Shown: positions 33,345-42,834, counted from the first letter of the stretch. The stretch is DNA of 44,476 nt from SIG701 sp045577175 (GCA_045577175.1 JAZNHT010000027.1:1-44476); one strand, 5' to 3'. Notes: a model not told the origin generated them from the sequence alone. Program-made: numbers and translations.

Positions 33345-34015
33345 GAGAGTTACTTTGCGCAAACAATGCAGGAGGGGCAAGGCGCGTAGCCCCTCCTGCA
33401 CCACCTCCGCGATCGGGAGGGAGGGTTATTCCCTCCCTCCGACACCACCCACCCTTGGGTGTGCAGTTGTAACTGCATCACACCTACCGTCCGAACATCG
33501 GCATTATCGTCGCGTTCAGAAGCTCCCTCCTGCTATCGCTGACGGGGAGGCTGCAAGATTGCGGTACATCCTCCCGTATTGTACCTTCATCTCCGCATAC
33601 TGCTTCCGAACGAAGATCGAACGTTCAATTTCCACGAGATTCGTCTGTATAACAAAAGCGTTTTTGCTGTGTTTGCAGAAATAAAAACACGACGCGCAAG
33701 CGTCGTATCTTTTACAAAAGCGTTTTTGATGTGGAAGCATTAAAGTTCGATGCGAGGTTCCCGGTTTTCCGCGTTAGCGGAAACGACCGCTTCGGCGGTC
33801 GAGGGAATCCTCGACGCCATTCGCAAATTACCACTGAAGAAGCGCTATGAGGTGGGGAGTGCGGGAGATTTCCGTTTTCCGCGAAGCGGAAATTGCGCCT
33901 GCCTTATGGCGCAAAGGAAAGCTCAACCGAGGTGGACTTGTCCACCTCGACGCGACGGTGGTGTGGAGGTGTGGCGCGCTGCACACCTCCACATATTTTT
34001 CGTCAATGTTACTTT
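33345..34015. repeat. Intergenic structured element, copy K (surface protein / pgsA, convergent genes)
   Basis: The end block AGAGTTACTTTGCGC is followed by the outer hairpin at 33368-33399 (GCAGGAGGGGC/GCCCCTCCTGC) and the inner hairpin GGAGGGAGGG/CCCTCCCTCC. The core carries the GCGAGGTTCCCGGTTTTCCG module shared with copy N, and the small hairpin ACCGCTTCGGCGGT. The right outer hairpin at 33963-33992 is GTGGAGGTGTG/CACACCTCCAC, followed by AATGTTACTTTTCAG. Its CATACCACTTT block is degenerate. Confidence 0.8.
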
Positions 34016-34043
34016 TCAGGGGCGTGGGGGAGCACCTCTCCCC

Positions 34044-34634
34044 TCAGATCGTCTTGATGTATTTCCCATACACGCGGAAGTAATCCACGCCGCTCCAGAC
34101 GGTCATCACGGTCATCGCCGCGATCGTCGCATAGGAGAGCACGTGATACTCCGTGCAGATCGTCAGCGGAATCAACGGCTCCAAAAGAATCACGATAATC
34201 GCCAGAATCTGCGTCACCGTCTTTACCTTGCCCAGCCATGCCGCCGCGATTACCTCGCCGCCGCCCGATGCCGCAATCAGACGAAGCGACGTGACCGCCA
34301 GCTCACGCGCCATCACGATCAGTGCCGCCCATACGAATACGGGACGGAGAGACGCACATCCCTCATACACGAGGATGCCGAGCATCGCGCCGAATACCAT
34401 GCACTTGTCCGCAAGCGGGTCCATCAGCTTGCCGAAATCCGTAATCAGATTGTACTTGCGCGCGATTTTTCCGTCCAGCATGTCGGTCAGTGACGTCAGC
34501 GCAAAGACCGCCGCCGCCAGGATGCGGATCCACGTATCGGACAGCGGAAGCGGCACGCACAGAAACACCATGAAAAGCGGAATCATGCACACGCGCAGAA
34601 TGGTCAGCTTGTTCGGAAGATTCATTTTTGCCAT
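34044..34634 (-). CDS. pgsA: CDP-diacylglycerol-glycerol-3-phosphate 3-phosphatidyltransferase
   Basis: Integral membrane enzyme that makes phosphatidylglycerolphosphate, first step of phosphatidylglycerol synthesis. The 196 aa contain the full CDP-alcohol phosphotransferase motif: D51, D54, G55, A58, R59, G68, D72 and D76. Several membrane segments follow. It starts 14 bases after rimO and, with recX, forms an apparent recX-rimO-pgsA operon. The pairing of rimO and pgsA close to recA is common in Clostridia. After the stop a GGGGAG/CTCCCC hairpin is present. Confidence 0.96.
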   Translation of the reverse strand: MAKMNLPNKLTILRVCMIPLFMVFLCVPLPLSDTWIRILAAAVFALTSLTDMLDGKIARKYNLITDFGKLMDPLADKCMVFGAMLGILVYEGCASLRPVFVWAALIVMARELAVTSLRLIAASGGGEVIAAAWLGKVKTVTQILAIIVILLEPLIPLTICTEYHVLSYATIAAMTVMTVWSGVDYFRVYGKYIKTI

Positions 34635-34648
34635 CGGATTGTCCTCCT

Positions 34649-36013
34649 TTACAGCACAGATGTGCCGACGAGATCGTAGTCAAGTGCCTCCGTGATCTTC
34701 ACGGAGACGAAGGTGCCCTCCTCAAATTTCATACGGGAGGGGGATGTGAAATATACCTTGCCGTCGATGTCGGGCGCGTCGTAGGCGCTTCTGCCGAAAT
34801 ACGATTCGGCGACGACGTCGTATCCCTCGCACAGAACGGTCAGCGTCCGCCCGATAAAGGCTTCCTTTTTCGAAGCGGAGATGTCCGCCTGCCGGCGCAT
34901 CAGAATATCGGCGCGATCCTGAGCTGTCTGCGCATCCACGCGGTCGGGGAGATCATACGCGGGCGTGCCCTCCTCCAGCGAATACGGGAACACGCCGAGG
35001 CAGTCAAACTGCATCTCGTCCGCGAAATGGCACGCGGCTTCAAACTGCGCCTCCGTCTCGCCGGGGAATCCCATAATCATCGTCGTGCGGATGATGACGT
35101 CGGGCATCGCCGCGCGCAGTCTTTGTACGGCATCGCGGATCACGGCGGTGTCGCCGTGGCGGTTCATGGAGGCGAGCATACCGTCGTCGCCGTGCTGGAT
35201 CGGCATATCGATATAATGAAGCACGCGCGGATTTTCCGCCATCTCTTTCACGAGGGCGTCGGTGATTTTGTCGGGATAGCAGTACAGCAGGCGGATCCAT
35301 GGGATCGCGGTCGCCTCCGTGATCGCGCGCAGAAGGCGCGGCAGGGCGTACTCGCCGTACAGGTCGAGACCGTACACGGTCGTATCCTGCGCGATGAGGA
35401 TCAGCTCCTTTATGCCCATTTCGTCAAGCGTTTTCGCTTCGGCAACGATGTCCTCCACCGTGCGGGAGCGAAGATCGCCGCGGATATACGGGATCGCGCA
35501 GTAGGAGCAGCGGTTGTTGCAGCCCTCCGCAATTTTCAGATAGGCGTAGGCATCCCCCGTCGTGACGACGCGATCGCCGCCGAGGGCGAGGGAATCGTGC
35601 GCGTCGAATCGGGCGTAGCGGCGCTGTCCTTTTTTGCGCGTGAGCGCCTTGTCGATCGCCTCGACGATGGAGTGGATCGATGCGACGCCGAGGATGGCAT
35701 CGACCTCGGGGAAATCGGTGAGGACGGCCTCGCGGTATCGCTCGGGGAGACATCCCGTGACGATGAGGGCTTTGAGCTTCGCGTGCTTTTTCAGCCACGC
35801 GACGTCGAGGATGTTGTCGATCGCTTCCTTTTTCGCACTTTCGATGAAGGCGCAGGTATTGACGATGACGACATCCGCCTCGCTTTCCTCGGGCGTGATG
35901 GTATAGCCTGCCTCCGCGACGTGCGCGAGCATGACCTCGGTATCGGTGAGGTTCTTCGGGCAGCCGAGGGACACGAAGCCCACGGCATAGGACGAACGGG
36001 AAAAATCAGACAT
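34649..36013 (-). CDS. rimO: Ribosomal protein S12 methylthiotransferase RimO
   Basis: Radical-SAM enzyme that adds a methylthio group to an aspartate of ribosomal protein S12. The 454 aa contain the N-terminal MTTase domain with three cysteines (C18, C54 and C88) and the radical-SAM CxxxCxxC (C165, C169, C172). Together they supply both iron-sulfur clusters. A C-terminal TRAM-like domain ends the protein. The signatures SLGCPKNLTDTE and NTCAFIESAKKEAID favour RimO over MiaB. AAAGGA precedes the start. Confidence 0.97.
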   Translation of the reverse strand: MSDFSRSSYAVGFVSLGCPKNLTDTEVMLAHVAEAGYTITPEESEADVVIVNTCAFIESAKKEAIDNILDVAWLKKHAKLKALIVTGCLPERYREAVLTDFPEVDAILGVASIHSIVEAIDKALTRKKGQRRYARFDAHDSLALGGDRVVTTGDAYAYLKIAEGCNNRCSYCAIPYIRGDLRSRTVEDIVAEAKTLDEMGIKELILIAQDTTVYGLDLYGEYALPRLLRAITEATAIPWIRLLYCYPDKITDALVKEMAENPRVLHYIDMPIQHGDDGMLASMNRHGDTAVIRDAVQRLRAAMPDVIIRTTMIMGFPGETEAQFEAACHFADEMQFDCLGVFPYSLEEGTPAYDLPDRVDAQTAQDRADILMRRQADISASKKEAFIGRTLTVLCEGYDVVAESYFGRSAYDAPDIDGKVYFTSPSRMKFEEGTFVSVKITEALDYDLVGTSVL

Positions 36014-36061
36014 GGGATGTCCTTTCCTTTTTTTCTTTTTTCTTGAGGGGGAAAGGGGAGC

Positions 36062-36703
36062 TCACTCCTCCTCCGCCTCGGCGATGGCATCCTTGATTTC
36101 CTGCCCGGTGTAGCCGAGGCGCAAAAGCGAGAGCACCATCTTCTGCCTCTCCGCCGGATCTTCCGGCAGGGGCGTGTACTTGTTTCTGATAATGATCGAG
36201 AGCGCGCGCAGATAGTCTTCGTCACAGATGCCTGCGAGCGCCTCGTTTACCGTCTCGGACGAGTATCCGCGTGCGGTCAGCTCGGCGTAAATGCGCTTGC
36301 GCCCCCAATATTTGCGTCTCTGATACGTATCGGCAAGCATAGCTGCCTGCTCGTCCTCGCGGATCAGGTGCTTCTCGATCGCCCAGTCCGCGGCCTCTTT
36401 GCAAATCTCCTCGGGGAGATTGTGATGGCGAAGTTTTGCGATCAGTCCGCTTCTGCTGTGTCCGGAATACGAGAGGATTTCCTTTGTACGCGCATACGCA
36501 CGTGACAAAAGGGCGGCGTGCTCCATCTCGGCGAAGGTGTCGCTGCTGATGGAATCTCCTGCCGAAAGGTGGCGGAAGTGCCACAGATCATCGGAGATAA
36601 GAAGCTCTGCCTTCTCTTCCTCGCCGCTTTTTTCGCGGATGAGGACGGATACGGAGACGCCCGCAAGGGAGCGGAATACGGACTGAATGGTGTAAGTGTT
36701 CAC
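36062..36703 (-). CDS. recX: Regulatory protein RecX
   Basis: Modulator of RecA filaments. The 213-aa start is placed at the GTG at 36703 because AAAGGAG stands seven bases upstream; the open frame runs on but without a start signal. The RecX repeats of three-helix units are seen in RTKEILSYSGHSRSGLIAKL, KYWGRKRIYAELTARGYS and LLRLGYTGQEIKDAI. It ends with a Glu-rich tail. Upstream, the hairpin CCGGC-GAGA-GCCGG (36722-36735) lies in the leader. It heads recX-rimO-pgsA and lies on the other side of element L from recA-recF. Confidence 0.88.
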   Translation of the reverse strand: MNTYTIQSVFRSLAGVSVSVLIREKSGEEEKAELLISDDLWHFRHLSAGDSISSDTFAEMEHAALLSRAYARTKEILSYSGHSRSGLIAKLRHHNLPEEICKEAADWAIEKHLIREDEQAAMLADTYQRRKYWGRKRIYAELTARGYSSETVNEALAGICDEDYLRALSIIIRNKYTPLPEDPAERQKMVLSLLRLGYTGQEIKDAIAEAEEE

Positions 36704-36796
36704 GAAATGACTCCTTTGAAGCCGGCTCTCGCCGGACTGGTGAAGCTCTCTACTGTCAAGCAAAGAGATATACGATGAAAATGATGTGAGGTGGGA

Positions 36797-37345
36797 TGCA
36801 GGAGGGGCGTGTCGCGCAGCCCACACCTATGCAGGAGGGGCAAGGCGCGTAGCCCCTCCTGCACCACCTCCGCGGCAAGGGGAGAGGGGGGAGATCCCCT
36901 CTCCCCTGCACCCCATTCCCCTGGGGTGCAGTTGTAAATGTATGCTAACGTACCACTTAAACTAAAGCGAAATCGCTGCGTTTTAGAACCTTTCTGCTAT
37001 CACAGACGGTACGGCTGTAAGATCGCGGTAATGTTCAGCTGTAACCAAACTACCGTCCACGCGTATTCTTCACGATCGAAGATTGTACGTTAAAATTTTT
37101 GCCATACCCAGCGCCGTAGGGCGCTTTTTTTACTATGACGTTTAGCCGTTGTTAGCACTACGGCTCGTTTTTGACTCTCTTCAAAAGCTGAGGCTAAAGT
37201 GGTATGTTGTCTCAGGTTTCGCTGAAGGAACGCATATGAGGTGGGGAGTTCCAAGAGGGGCGGATACTTCCGCCCCTCTTTGGTGTGGCGGTGGTGCAGG
37301 AGGTGTTCCACATTTAACACCTCCTGCCTATTTTCTGCGAAAAGT
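36797..37345. repeat. Intergenic structured element, copy L (recF / recX)
   Basis: The left end has a doubled outer arm (AGGAGGGGC near 36799 and a full hairpin at 36831-36862), with the CACACCTAT spacer also seen in the tandem repeat of copy D2. The inner hairpin GGGGAGAGGGG/CCCCTCTCCCC and CGTACCACTT near 36949 follow. The right half has AGTGGTATGTTG near 37197, the inner hairpin AGAGGGGCGGA/TCCGCCCCTCT and the outer hairpin at 37296-37327 (GCAGGAGGTGTT/AACACCTCCTGC). Confidence 0.85.
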
Positions 37346-37403
37346 TTCTTGCACTTGACACCAAAAATCGGGTGCCATTTGCAGGAGCGTGAGGAGGCTG
37401 TCC

Positions 37404-38621
37404 TCACATTTCCTTAATCTTGCCTTTTTGCACGTGCAGGCGGGTGATATGCGAAAACGGCTCGAAATCGCGCACGCGGAAATCCGGCTCGCACGACGTC
37501 AGGATGATCTGCTCGTGGCGGAGCTCCGTCAAAAGAAACTCACGCCGCCCCTCATCCAGCTCGGAGAGAACATCATCCAGAAGATAGACCGGACGCTCGC
37601 CGAGCATTTTGTGCATCAGCTGTCCCTCCGCCATCTTCAGAGAAAGCGCGATCGACCGCGTCTGTCCCTGCGAGGCAAAGGAGCGTGCCGCCCTCCCGTT
37701 CAGAAAGATGCCGATGTCGTCGCGGTGCGGACCGTACAGTGTCGTTTTCGCCGCAATCTCACGCGGGAGATCGGAGAGCAGAAGCGCGCGCATCGCCTCC
37801 GTATAGGCGGCGGCTCGCCCTTCGTTCGTGCCGATTTTTCCGTCCGTGCCGAGCGCGTCCGTCAAAACGGCGGTCTTTCCGTCCGTTTCGACCGAATGAG
37901 CCGCGCCCGCCTCCTCGGCGGCACCGCGCGGAATGTAGGAAAGCGACAGATAATCCATCCCCCGAGAGAGGGAGGAGAGCTGCTGACGCGCCAGCACCTC
38001 CGTTTTTTTCACAAAATCCGCCCGGCAGGTGACGACGGCCGCCGCCGCCTCGGCAAGACTCTGCGCGTAGATTTCAAAAAGCTCCGTGTGCACCCTCTCG
38101 CCGCTTGCCGCCGTCTGCCTGAGCAGGGCGTTTCGCTCCTCCAGCGTGCGGTTGTACGTGGCAAGCGCACGGATGTACGGCGGATAGCAAAGCGAGATGG
38201 CGATATTCATAAACTCGCGCCTTTCGGCAGGCGATCCCGACACGAGCGACAGATGCTGCGGCGTAAACATGACCGCGTGCAGATGCCCGACCATGTTGAT
38301 AACGGATTTTTCCTCCACCTCGTCGCGCAGCATGACCTTTTTGCCCGATCTGGACAGCGTGAAGGCGAGGGTGTTCATGCGCTGTGCGTCCTTTTTGAAA
38401 AACTCGGTGCGAATGACGGAGAACTCCTTATCGTGCGTGATGAGCTGCTTTTCGTGCGCGCCGCGGAAGGATTTTCCCCTCGCGCAGAAGTAGATCGCCT
38501 CAAGCACGTTGGATTTCCCCTGCGCGTTGTCGCCCCAGAGGATGTTCACGCCGCGACCGAAATCGACGGTGGCGGACTCAATATTGCGGAAATAATTCAG
38601 ATAAATCCGACGAAGGTGCAT
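37404..38621 (-). CDS. recF: DNA replication and repair protein RecF
   Basis: SMC-like ATPase that helps load RecA at gaps and stalled forks. The 405 aa include the N-terminal LRRIYLNYFRNIE, Walker A GDNAQGKS (30-37), the family motif SGSPAERREFMN, the signature region FASQGQTRSIALSLKMAEG and Walker B YLLDDVLSELD. It is about 30 residues longer than usual because of an insert near 235-270. recA ends six bases upstream, so the two are co-transcribed. It is absent from its usual place between dnaN and gyrB. Confidence 0.97.
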   Translation of the reverse strand: MHLRRIYLNYFRNIESATVDFGRGVNILWGDNAQGKSNVLEAIYFCARGKSFRGAHEKQLITHDKEFSVIRTEFFKKDAQRMNTLAFTLSRSGKKVMLRDEVEEKSVINMVGHLHAVMFTPQHLSLVSGSPAERREFMNIAISLCYPPYIRALATYNRTLEERNALLRQTAASGERVHTELFEIYAQSLAEAAAAVVTCRADFVKKTEVLARQQLSSLSRGMDYLSLSYIPRGAAEEAGAAHSVETDGKTAVLTDALGTDGKIGTNEGRAAAYTEAMRALLLSDLPREIAAKTTLYGPHRDDIGIFLNGRAARSFASQGQTRSIALSLKMAEGQLMHKMLGERPVYLLDDVLSELDEGRREFLLTELRHEQIILTSCEPDFRVRDFEPFSHITRLHVQKGKIKEM

Positions 38622-38627
38622 GGCGGA

Positions 38628-39794
38628 TCAAAGATCGTCCGGCGGCAGATCGAGCTCGTCCAGATCGAGCCCGTCGCCCTCGCCGTCGAGGTCGGAGAGA
38701 AGGCGCATATCGATCGGATCGTCGTCGCCCTCCTCAAAATTCGCCTCGCGGTCGGCGGCTACGCGCTCGCGCACGAGCGTTTCGATCTCCGTAATCAGCT
38801 CGGGATTGTCCTCAAGGAATTTGCGGGCGTTGTCCTTGCCCTGCCCGATTCTCTGTCCCGCATAGGAGAACCACGAGCCGCTTTTTTCCACGATTTCGTA
38901 ATGGACGGCGAGATCGAGCAGCTCGGACGCCTTGCTGATGCCGATACCGTACATGATGTCAAACTCTGCGGTGCGGAACGGCGGTGCGACCTTGTTCTTC
39001 ACGACCTTGCAGCGGACGTGGGAGCCGACGATTTCCGTACCGTTTTTGATGTTCTCCGCCTTGCGGATGTCGAGGCGGACGGAGGCGTAGAATTTCAGCG
39101 CCTTACCGCCGGGGGTTGTTTCGGGATTGCCGTACATGACGCCGACCTTCTCGCGCATCTGATTGAGGAAGATGACCATGCTCTTCGTTTTGGATACGGT
39201 GCCGGAGAGCTTGCGGAGTGCCTGCGACATGAGGCGTGCCTGCAAGCCGACGTGGGCGGCGCCCATATCGCCTTCGATTTCCGCCTGCGGAACGAGCGCG
39301 GCAACGGAGTCGATAACGACAATGTCGATGGCGCCGGAGCTGACGAGTGCCTCGCAGATTTCGAGAGCCTGCTCACCGCAGTCGGGCTGGGAGACGAGCA
39401 TTTTATCGATATTGACGCCGAGCGCCTTGGCATAGACCGGATCGAGCGCGTGCTCCGCGTCGATGAAGGCGGCCTCGCCGCCTGCCTTCTGCACCTCGGC
39501 GATCGCATGGAGGGCGAGGGTTGTCTTACCGGAGGATTCGGGACCGTAGATTTCGATGATACGGCCGCGGGGCAGACCGCCGACGCCGAGTGCGAAATCG
39601 AGATTGAGCGATCCGGTGGGGACGACGCTCACGGACATACGGGGGTTTTCGCCCATTTTGATGATGGATCCCTTGCCGTAGGTGCGCTCGATCTGCGCGA
39701 TGGCGACGGAGAGGGCTTTCTGCTTCTCCTCGGGCGTGGCATCCGCGGCGACTTCGACGGCGGGGGATTTGGTTTTCTTCGTGGATTTAGCCAT
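38628..39794 (-). CDS. recA: Recombinase RecA
   Basis: ATP-dependent strand-exchange protein and SOS co-protease. The 388 aa start at 39794 (MAKSTKKTKS, AAAGGA upstream). It has Walker A GPESSGKT (84-91), IDIVVIDSVAALVP, the NQMREKVGVMYGNPETTPGG loop and an acidic C-terminal tail (DEGD-like EEGDDDPIDM). The N-terminal extension is about ten residues longer than in Bacillus and Lys-rich. A sigma-A promoter lies 82-110 bases upstream of the start. No LexA box (GAAC-N4-GTTC) is visible there. Confidence 0.98.
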   Translation of the reverse strand: MAKSTKKTKSPAVEVAADATPEEKQKALSVAIAQIERTYGKGSIIKMGENPRMSVSVVPTGSLNLDFALGVGGLPRGRIIEIYGPESSGKTTLALHAIAEVQKAGGEAAFIDAEHALDPVYAKALGVNIDKMLVSQPDCGEQALEICEALVSSGAIDIVVIDSVAALVPQAEIEGDMGAAHVGLQARLMSQALRKLSGTVSKTKSMVIFLNQMREKVGVMYGNPETTPGGKALKFYASVRLDIRKAENIKNGTEIVGSHVRCKVVKNKVAPPFRTAEFDIMYGIGISKASELLDLAVHYEIVEKSGSWFSYAGQRIGQGKDNARKFLEDNPELITEIETLVRERVAADREANFEEGDDDPIDMRLLSDLDGEGDGLDLDELDLPPDDL

Positions 39795-39875
39795 AAGAGG
39801 GTGATCCTTTCCGTGGAATTTTGATGTAAACGCGGTTTTCGGCTGTGCGCCGATGCGCATAATTATCCATCCATA

Positions 39876-39904
39876 ATTATATCACAAAAATGGCGGAAAG
39901 TAAA
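39876..39904 (-). promoter_or_regulatory. recA-recF promoter (sigma-A, extended -10)
   Basis: On the minus strand TTTACT (39899-39904), a 17-bp spacer and TGA-TATAAT (39876-39881) precede recA by about 80 bases. Confidence 0.85.
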
Positions 39905-39940
39905 GGGATTTTGGGGAAAAAAGTTGGGTGCGGGGGAAAC

Positions 39941-40600
39941 GCAGGAGGCGTTTAATGCGGAACTGCCTCTTGCAGATGCCTACGGCATCTCCGCCCACCT
40001 GCCACACCAAAGGGGGCGGGGGAAAAGATCCCCGCCCCCTTGGATCCCCCACCCCTGGGGTTTGCTGAAACTTCACCTCAGCATACCACTTTCGCCGAAG
40101 CGAAACTGCGGCGTTTAGAATCTCCTTCCTGCAATCGCTGACGGTACGTTTGCAAGATCGCGGTAATGCTCACCTACAGCCAAACTACCGTCCACGCGTT
40201 CTGTTTCCGAAAGAAAATCGCATGTATAAATTTGGACGGGATTCTCCATATAACGAACGCGTTTATGCTGTGTTTGCAGAGACGAAGCACGACGCTTTAG
40301 CGGAGTATCTTTTACAATATCGTTTAACGATTGTTCGCACTGCAGTTCGATCCTGACGCTACGTTAGGATGAAGCATGAGTGGTATGTTGCCTCATGTTT
40401 CGCTAAAAGAGCGCTATGAGGTGGGTATGGAGGTATCAGAGGAAAGGGCGGATTCTTCCGTCCCTTTCCTCTGATCGCGGCGGTGGTGCAGGAGGGTAGC
40501 GAAGCGGCGGTGCGGTAGTGAATAACACCGCGGGGCGGTGTTAGAGCCGCACCGTGCCCGAGCCGCAGCGAGAAAGTGCGACTTGCCCCTCCTGCATTTA
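39941..40600. repeat. Intergenic structured element, copy M (recA / fusA paralogue)
   Basis: The left end is GCAGGAGGCGTTTAATGCGG plus the GCAGATGCC/GGCATCTCC module of copies I and N, then an inner hairpin AGGGGGCGGGG/CCCCGCCCCCT. CATACCACTTT is near 40082 and AGTGGTATGTTG near 40379. The right inner hairpin is AGGAAAGGGCGGA/TCCGTCCCTTTCCT. The right outer hairpin (40488-40595) is split by the ~90-bp nested module seen in B, C and G. A GCGAATGCC/GGCGTCATTCGC palindrome follows. Confidence 0.85.
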
Positions 40601-40660
40601 TTCTTGCGCAAAGTTATTTGCGAATGCCGCCGAAAGTCGGGCGTCATTCGCGGCTCCAAA

Positions 40661-40698
40661 GAATAAAACAGGGCCGCTGCACGTTGTGCAGCAGCCCA
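40661..40698 (-). terminator. Terminator of the EF-G-like gene
   Basis: On the minus strand GGGCTGCTGCAC-AAC-GTGCAGCGGCCC, with one mismatch, is followed by TGTTTTATT shortly after the stop codon at 40706. Confidence 0.85.
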
Positions 40699-40705
40699 TT
40701 CGGTT

Positions 40706-42769
40706 TTATTCTTCCTCGATGCTTGCCTCGGCGATGACCTTCTGTGCCACGGAGGACGGAACCTCCTCGTAACGGACGATCTCAAAATCAAACTTGCCTC
40801 TGCCTTGCGTTGCCGCACGGAGCGAGATCACGTAATCGCCCATCTCGGACTTCGGAGCTTCGCCCTCCAGCGTCGTGTAGCCCTTCTTGCCCTCGGTCGG
40901 ATTCATGCCGAGCATGCGTCCGCGTCTCTTTGTGAGATCGCCGATGACGTCGCCCACCATGGCATCCGGCACGGTGACGGTAAGCGTGCCGACCGGCTCA
41001 AGCAGGATCGGCTTCGCCTTCGGGAGACCCTCCTTGTACGCGAGCTTTGCAGCCAGCTTGAACGAAATCTCGTTGGAGTCAACGGGGTGGTACGAGCCGT
41101 CGTACAGATCCGCCGCGAGATTGACAACCGGGTATCCGGCGAGAACGCCGTGGAGCATAGCCTCCTGGAGTCCCTTCTCGACTGCGGGATAGAAGTTCTT
41201 CGGAACGGTACCGCCGACAACGGACTGCGTGAAGGTGAGTCCGTCCTCCTCGCTGTGGGAGAAGCGGATTTTGACGTGACCGTACTGACCGGAGCCGCCG
41301 GACTGCTTCTTGTGCTTGCCTTCGACATCGGACGTGCCCTTGATCGTCTCACGGTACGCGATTCTCGGCTCGGTGAGGACGACGGAGGTGCCGTAACGGC
41401 TCTTCAGGCGTGCGATCGTGACGTCGAGGTGGATGTCGCCCATGCCGGAGATGACCATCTGCTTCGTCTCGGCGTTGTTTTCGTAGCGGAGGGTGCGATC
41501 CTCCTCCAAAAGGCGCGCGATGCCGCCGGAAATCTTGTCCTCATCGCCCTTGGCGGCGGGAACGATTGCCTTCGTGAGGTACGGCGTCGGGAACGCAATT
41601 TTCTTATACTGTGCGGTGCCGGAGGCGCGGAGCGTATCGTTTGTGGCAGTATTCGACAGCTTCGGAATCATACCGATGTCACCGCAGACGAGCTCATCGA
41701 CCTCGGTCTGCTTCTTGCCGCGCATGGTGTAGATGTGGGAAAATTTCTCCGTCGCGCCGGTGGTGAGATTTTTGAGCGCGGTATCCTTCTTGAGCGCGCC
41801 GTTCATGACCTTGAAGAAGGACATCTTGCCGACGAACGGATCGGCGACCGTCTTGAACACGAATACAGCGGTATCCGCGCCGTCGACTTCGATGGCGATT
41901 TCCTTGTCCTCAATATCCTTTTCGGTATGGCGTGCGGTCGGACGCGGGAAGGATTCGGCGATTGCGTCCATCAGTGCGTACACGCCCCACATTTTCGTAG
42001 CGGCGCCGCAGTACACGGGCGTGATCGTGCCGTTGATGATACCCTCGTGCAGAGCGAGGACTGCCTCCTCGCGCGTGATCTCCTCGCCGGAGAAGTATTT
42101 TTCCATAAGCTCCTCGCTCGTGCCGGCGAGTGCCTCGTTCAGCGTCTCCTTATACGATGCGGCGAGGTTTTCCCACTCGTCGCGCATCATAAGCTCCTCG
42201 CGCTTGCCCTTCTCGTTGTAGCGATACGCCTTCATGGAGATGAGGTCGATCATGATGATGTTTTTATCGGTACGGATCGGCACGAAAACGGGGCACAGAG
42301 ATGTACCGAACATTTCATGCAGATCGTTGAAGACGCGGTTGAAGTTTGCATCGGGATCGTCGCACTTATTGACGAAGAACGCACGCGGAATGCCTGCGTT
42401 CTCGGCAAATTCCCAGCCGAGCTCGACGCCGGTCTCGATGCCTGCCTTCGCATCAACGGCGATCACGGCAGCGTCCGCCACGCGGACGGCCTCGAGTGCC
42501 TCACCCGTGAAATCGAGGAAGCCGGGCGTATCGAGCACGTTGATTTTGATTTCGTTCCACTCCAGATTTGCCATAGCAGTGGAGAGGGAGAAGCCGCGGC
42601 GGATTTCTTCCGTATCGTAATCGCATACCGTAGTGCCGTCGGGGGTGCGTCCGAAACGGTCCGTCGTGCCGGAGCCGTACAGCATTGCCTCGGCGAGCGT
42701 GGTCTTACCGCTTCCGCCATGTCCGAGAAGCGCTACGTTACGAATTGCTTTTGTAGTCAGGTTTGCCAT
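40706..42769 (-). CDS. EF-G-like translation GTPase (FusA paralogue)
   Basis: A 687-aa five-domain GTPase of the EF-G superfamily. The P-loop is GHGGSGKTT (16-24), unlike the AHIDAGKTT of housekeeping EF-G. G3 reads DTPGFLDF (80-87), with Phe83 at the catalytic His position. G4 reads FVNKCDD instead of NKMD. The GSGQYGHVKI, domain IV and domain V segments (IGDLTKRRGRMLGMNP) are intact. These features place it in the EF-G-like subfamily rather than as the main fusA, which is probably elsewhere with rpsL-rpsG. The ATG at 42769 is chosen for its AAAGGAG 10 bases upstream. Its precise role on the ribosome is not known to me. Confidence 0.93.
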   Translation of the reverse strand: MANLTTKAIRNVALLGHGGSGKTTLAEAMLYGSGTTDRFGRTPDGTTVCDYDTEEIRRGFSLSTAMANLEWNEIKINVLDTPGFLDFTGEALEAVRVADAAVIAVDAKAGIETGVELGWEFAENAGIPRAFFVNKCDDPDANFNRVFNDLHEMFGTSLCPVFVPIRTDKNIIMIDLISMKAYRYNEKGKREELMMRDEWENLAASYKETLNEALAGTSEELMEKYFSGEEITREEAVLALHEGIINGTITPVYCGAATKMWGVYALMDAIAESFPRPTARHTEKDIEDKEIAIEVDGADTAVFVFKTVADPFVGKMSFFKVMNGALKKDTALKNLTTGATEKFSHIYTMRGKKQTEVDELVCGDIGMIPKLSNTATNDTLRASGTAQYKKIAFPTPYLTKAIVPAAKGDEDKISGGIARLLEEDRTLRYENNAETKQMVISGMGDIHLDVTIARLKSRYGTSVVLTEPRIAYRETIKGTSDVEGKHKKQSGGSGQYGHVKIRFSHSEEDGLTFTQSVVGGTVPKNFYPAVEKGLQEAMLHGVLAGYPVVNLAADLYDGSYHPVDSNEISFKLAAKLAYKEGLPKAKPILLEPVGTLTVTVPDAMVGDVIGDLTKRRGRMLGMNPTEGKKGYTTLEGEAPKSEMGDYVISLRAATQGRGKFDFEIVRYEEVPSSVAQKVIAEASIEEE

Positions 42770-42834
42770 ATGTGGGTTTCTCCTTTTGTTTAATGTGTAC
42801 AATAGATTTCCATCCGGATCACCGGCATGTATAC

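Noticed and set aside
37389..39824. An 811-codon open frame opposite recF and recA
   Set aside because: Antisense shadow of two secure genes; the translation is rich in Arg, His and Asp without domains.
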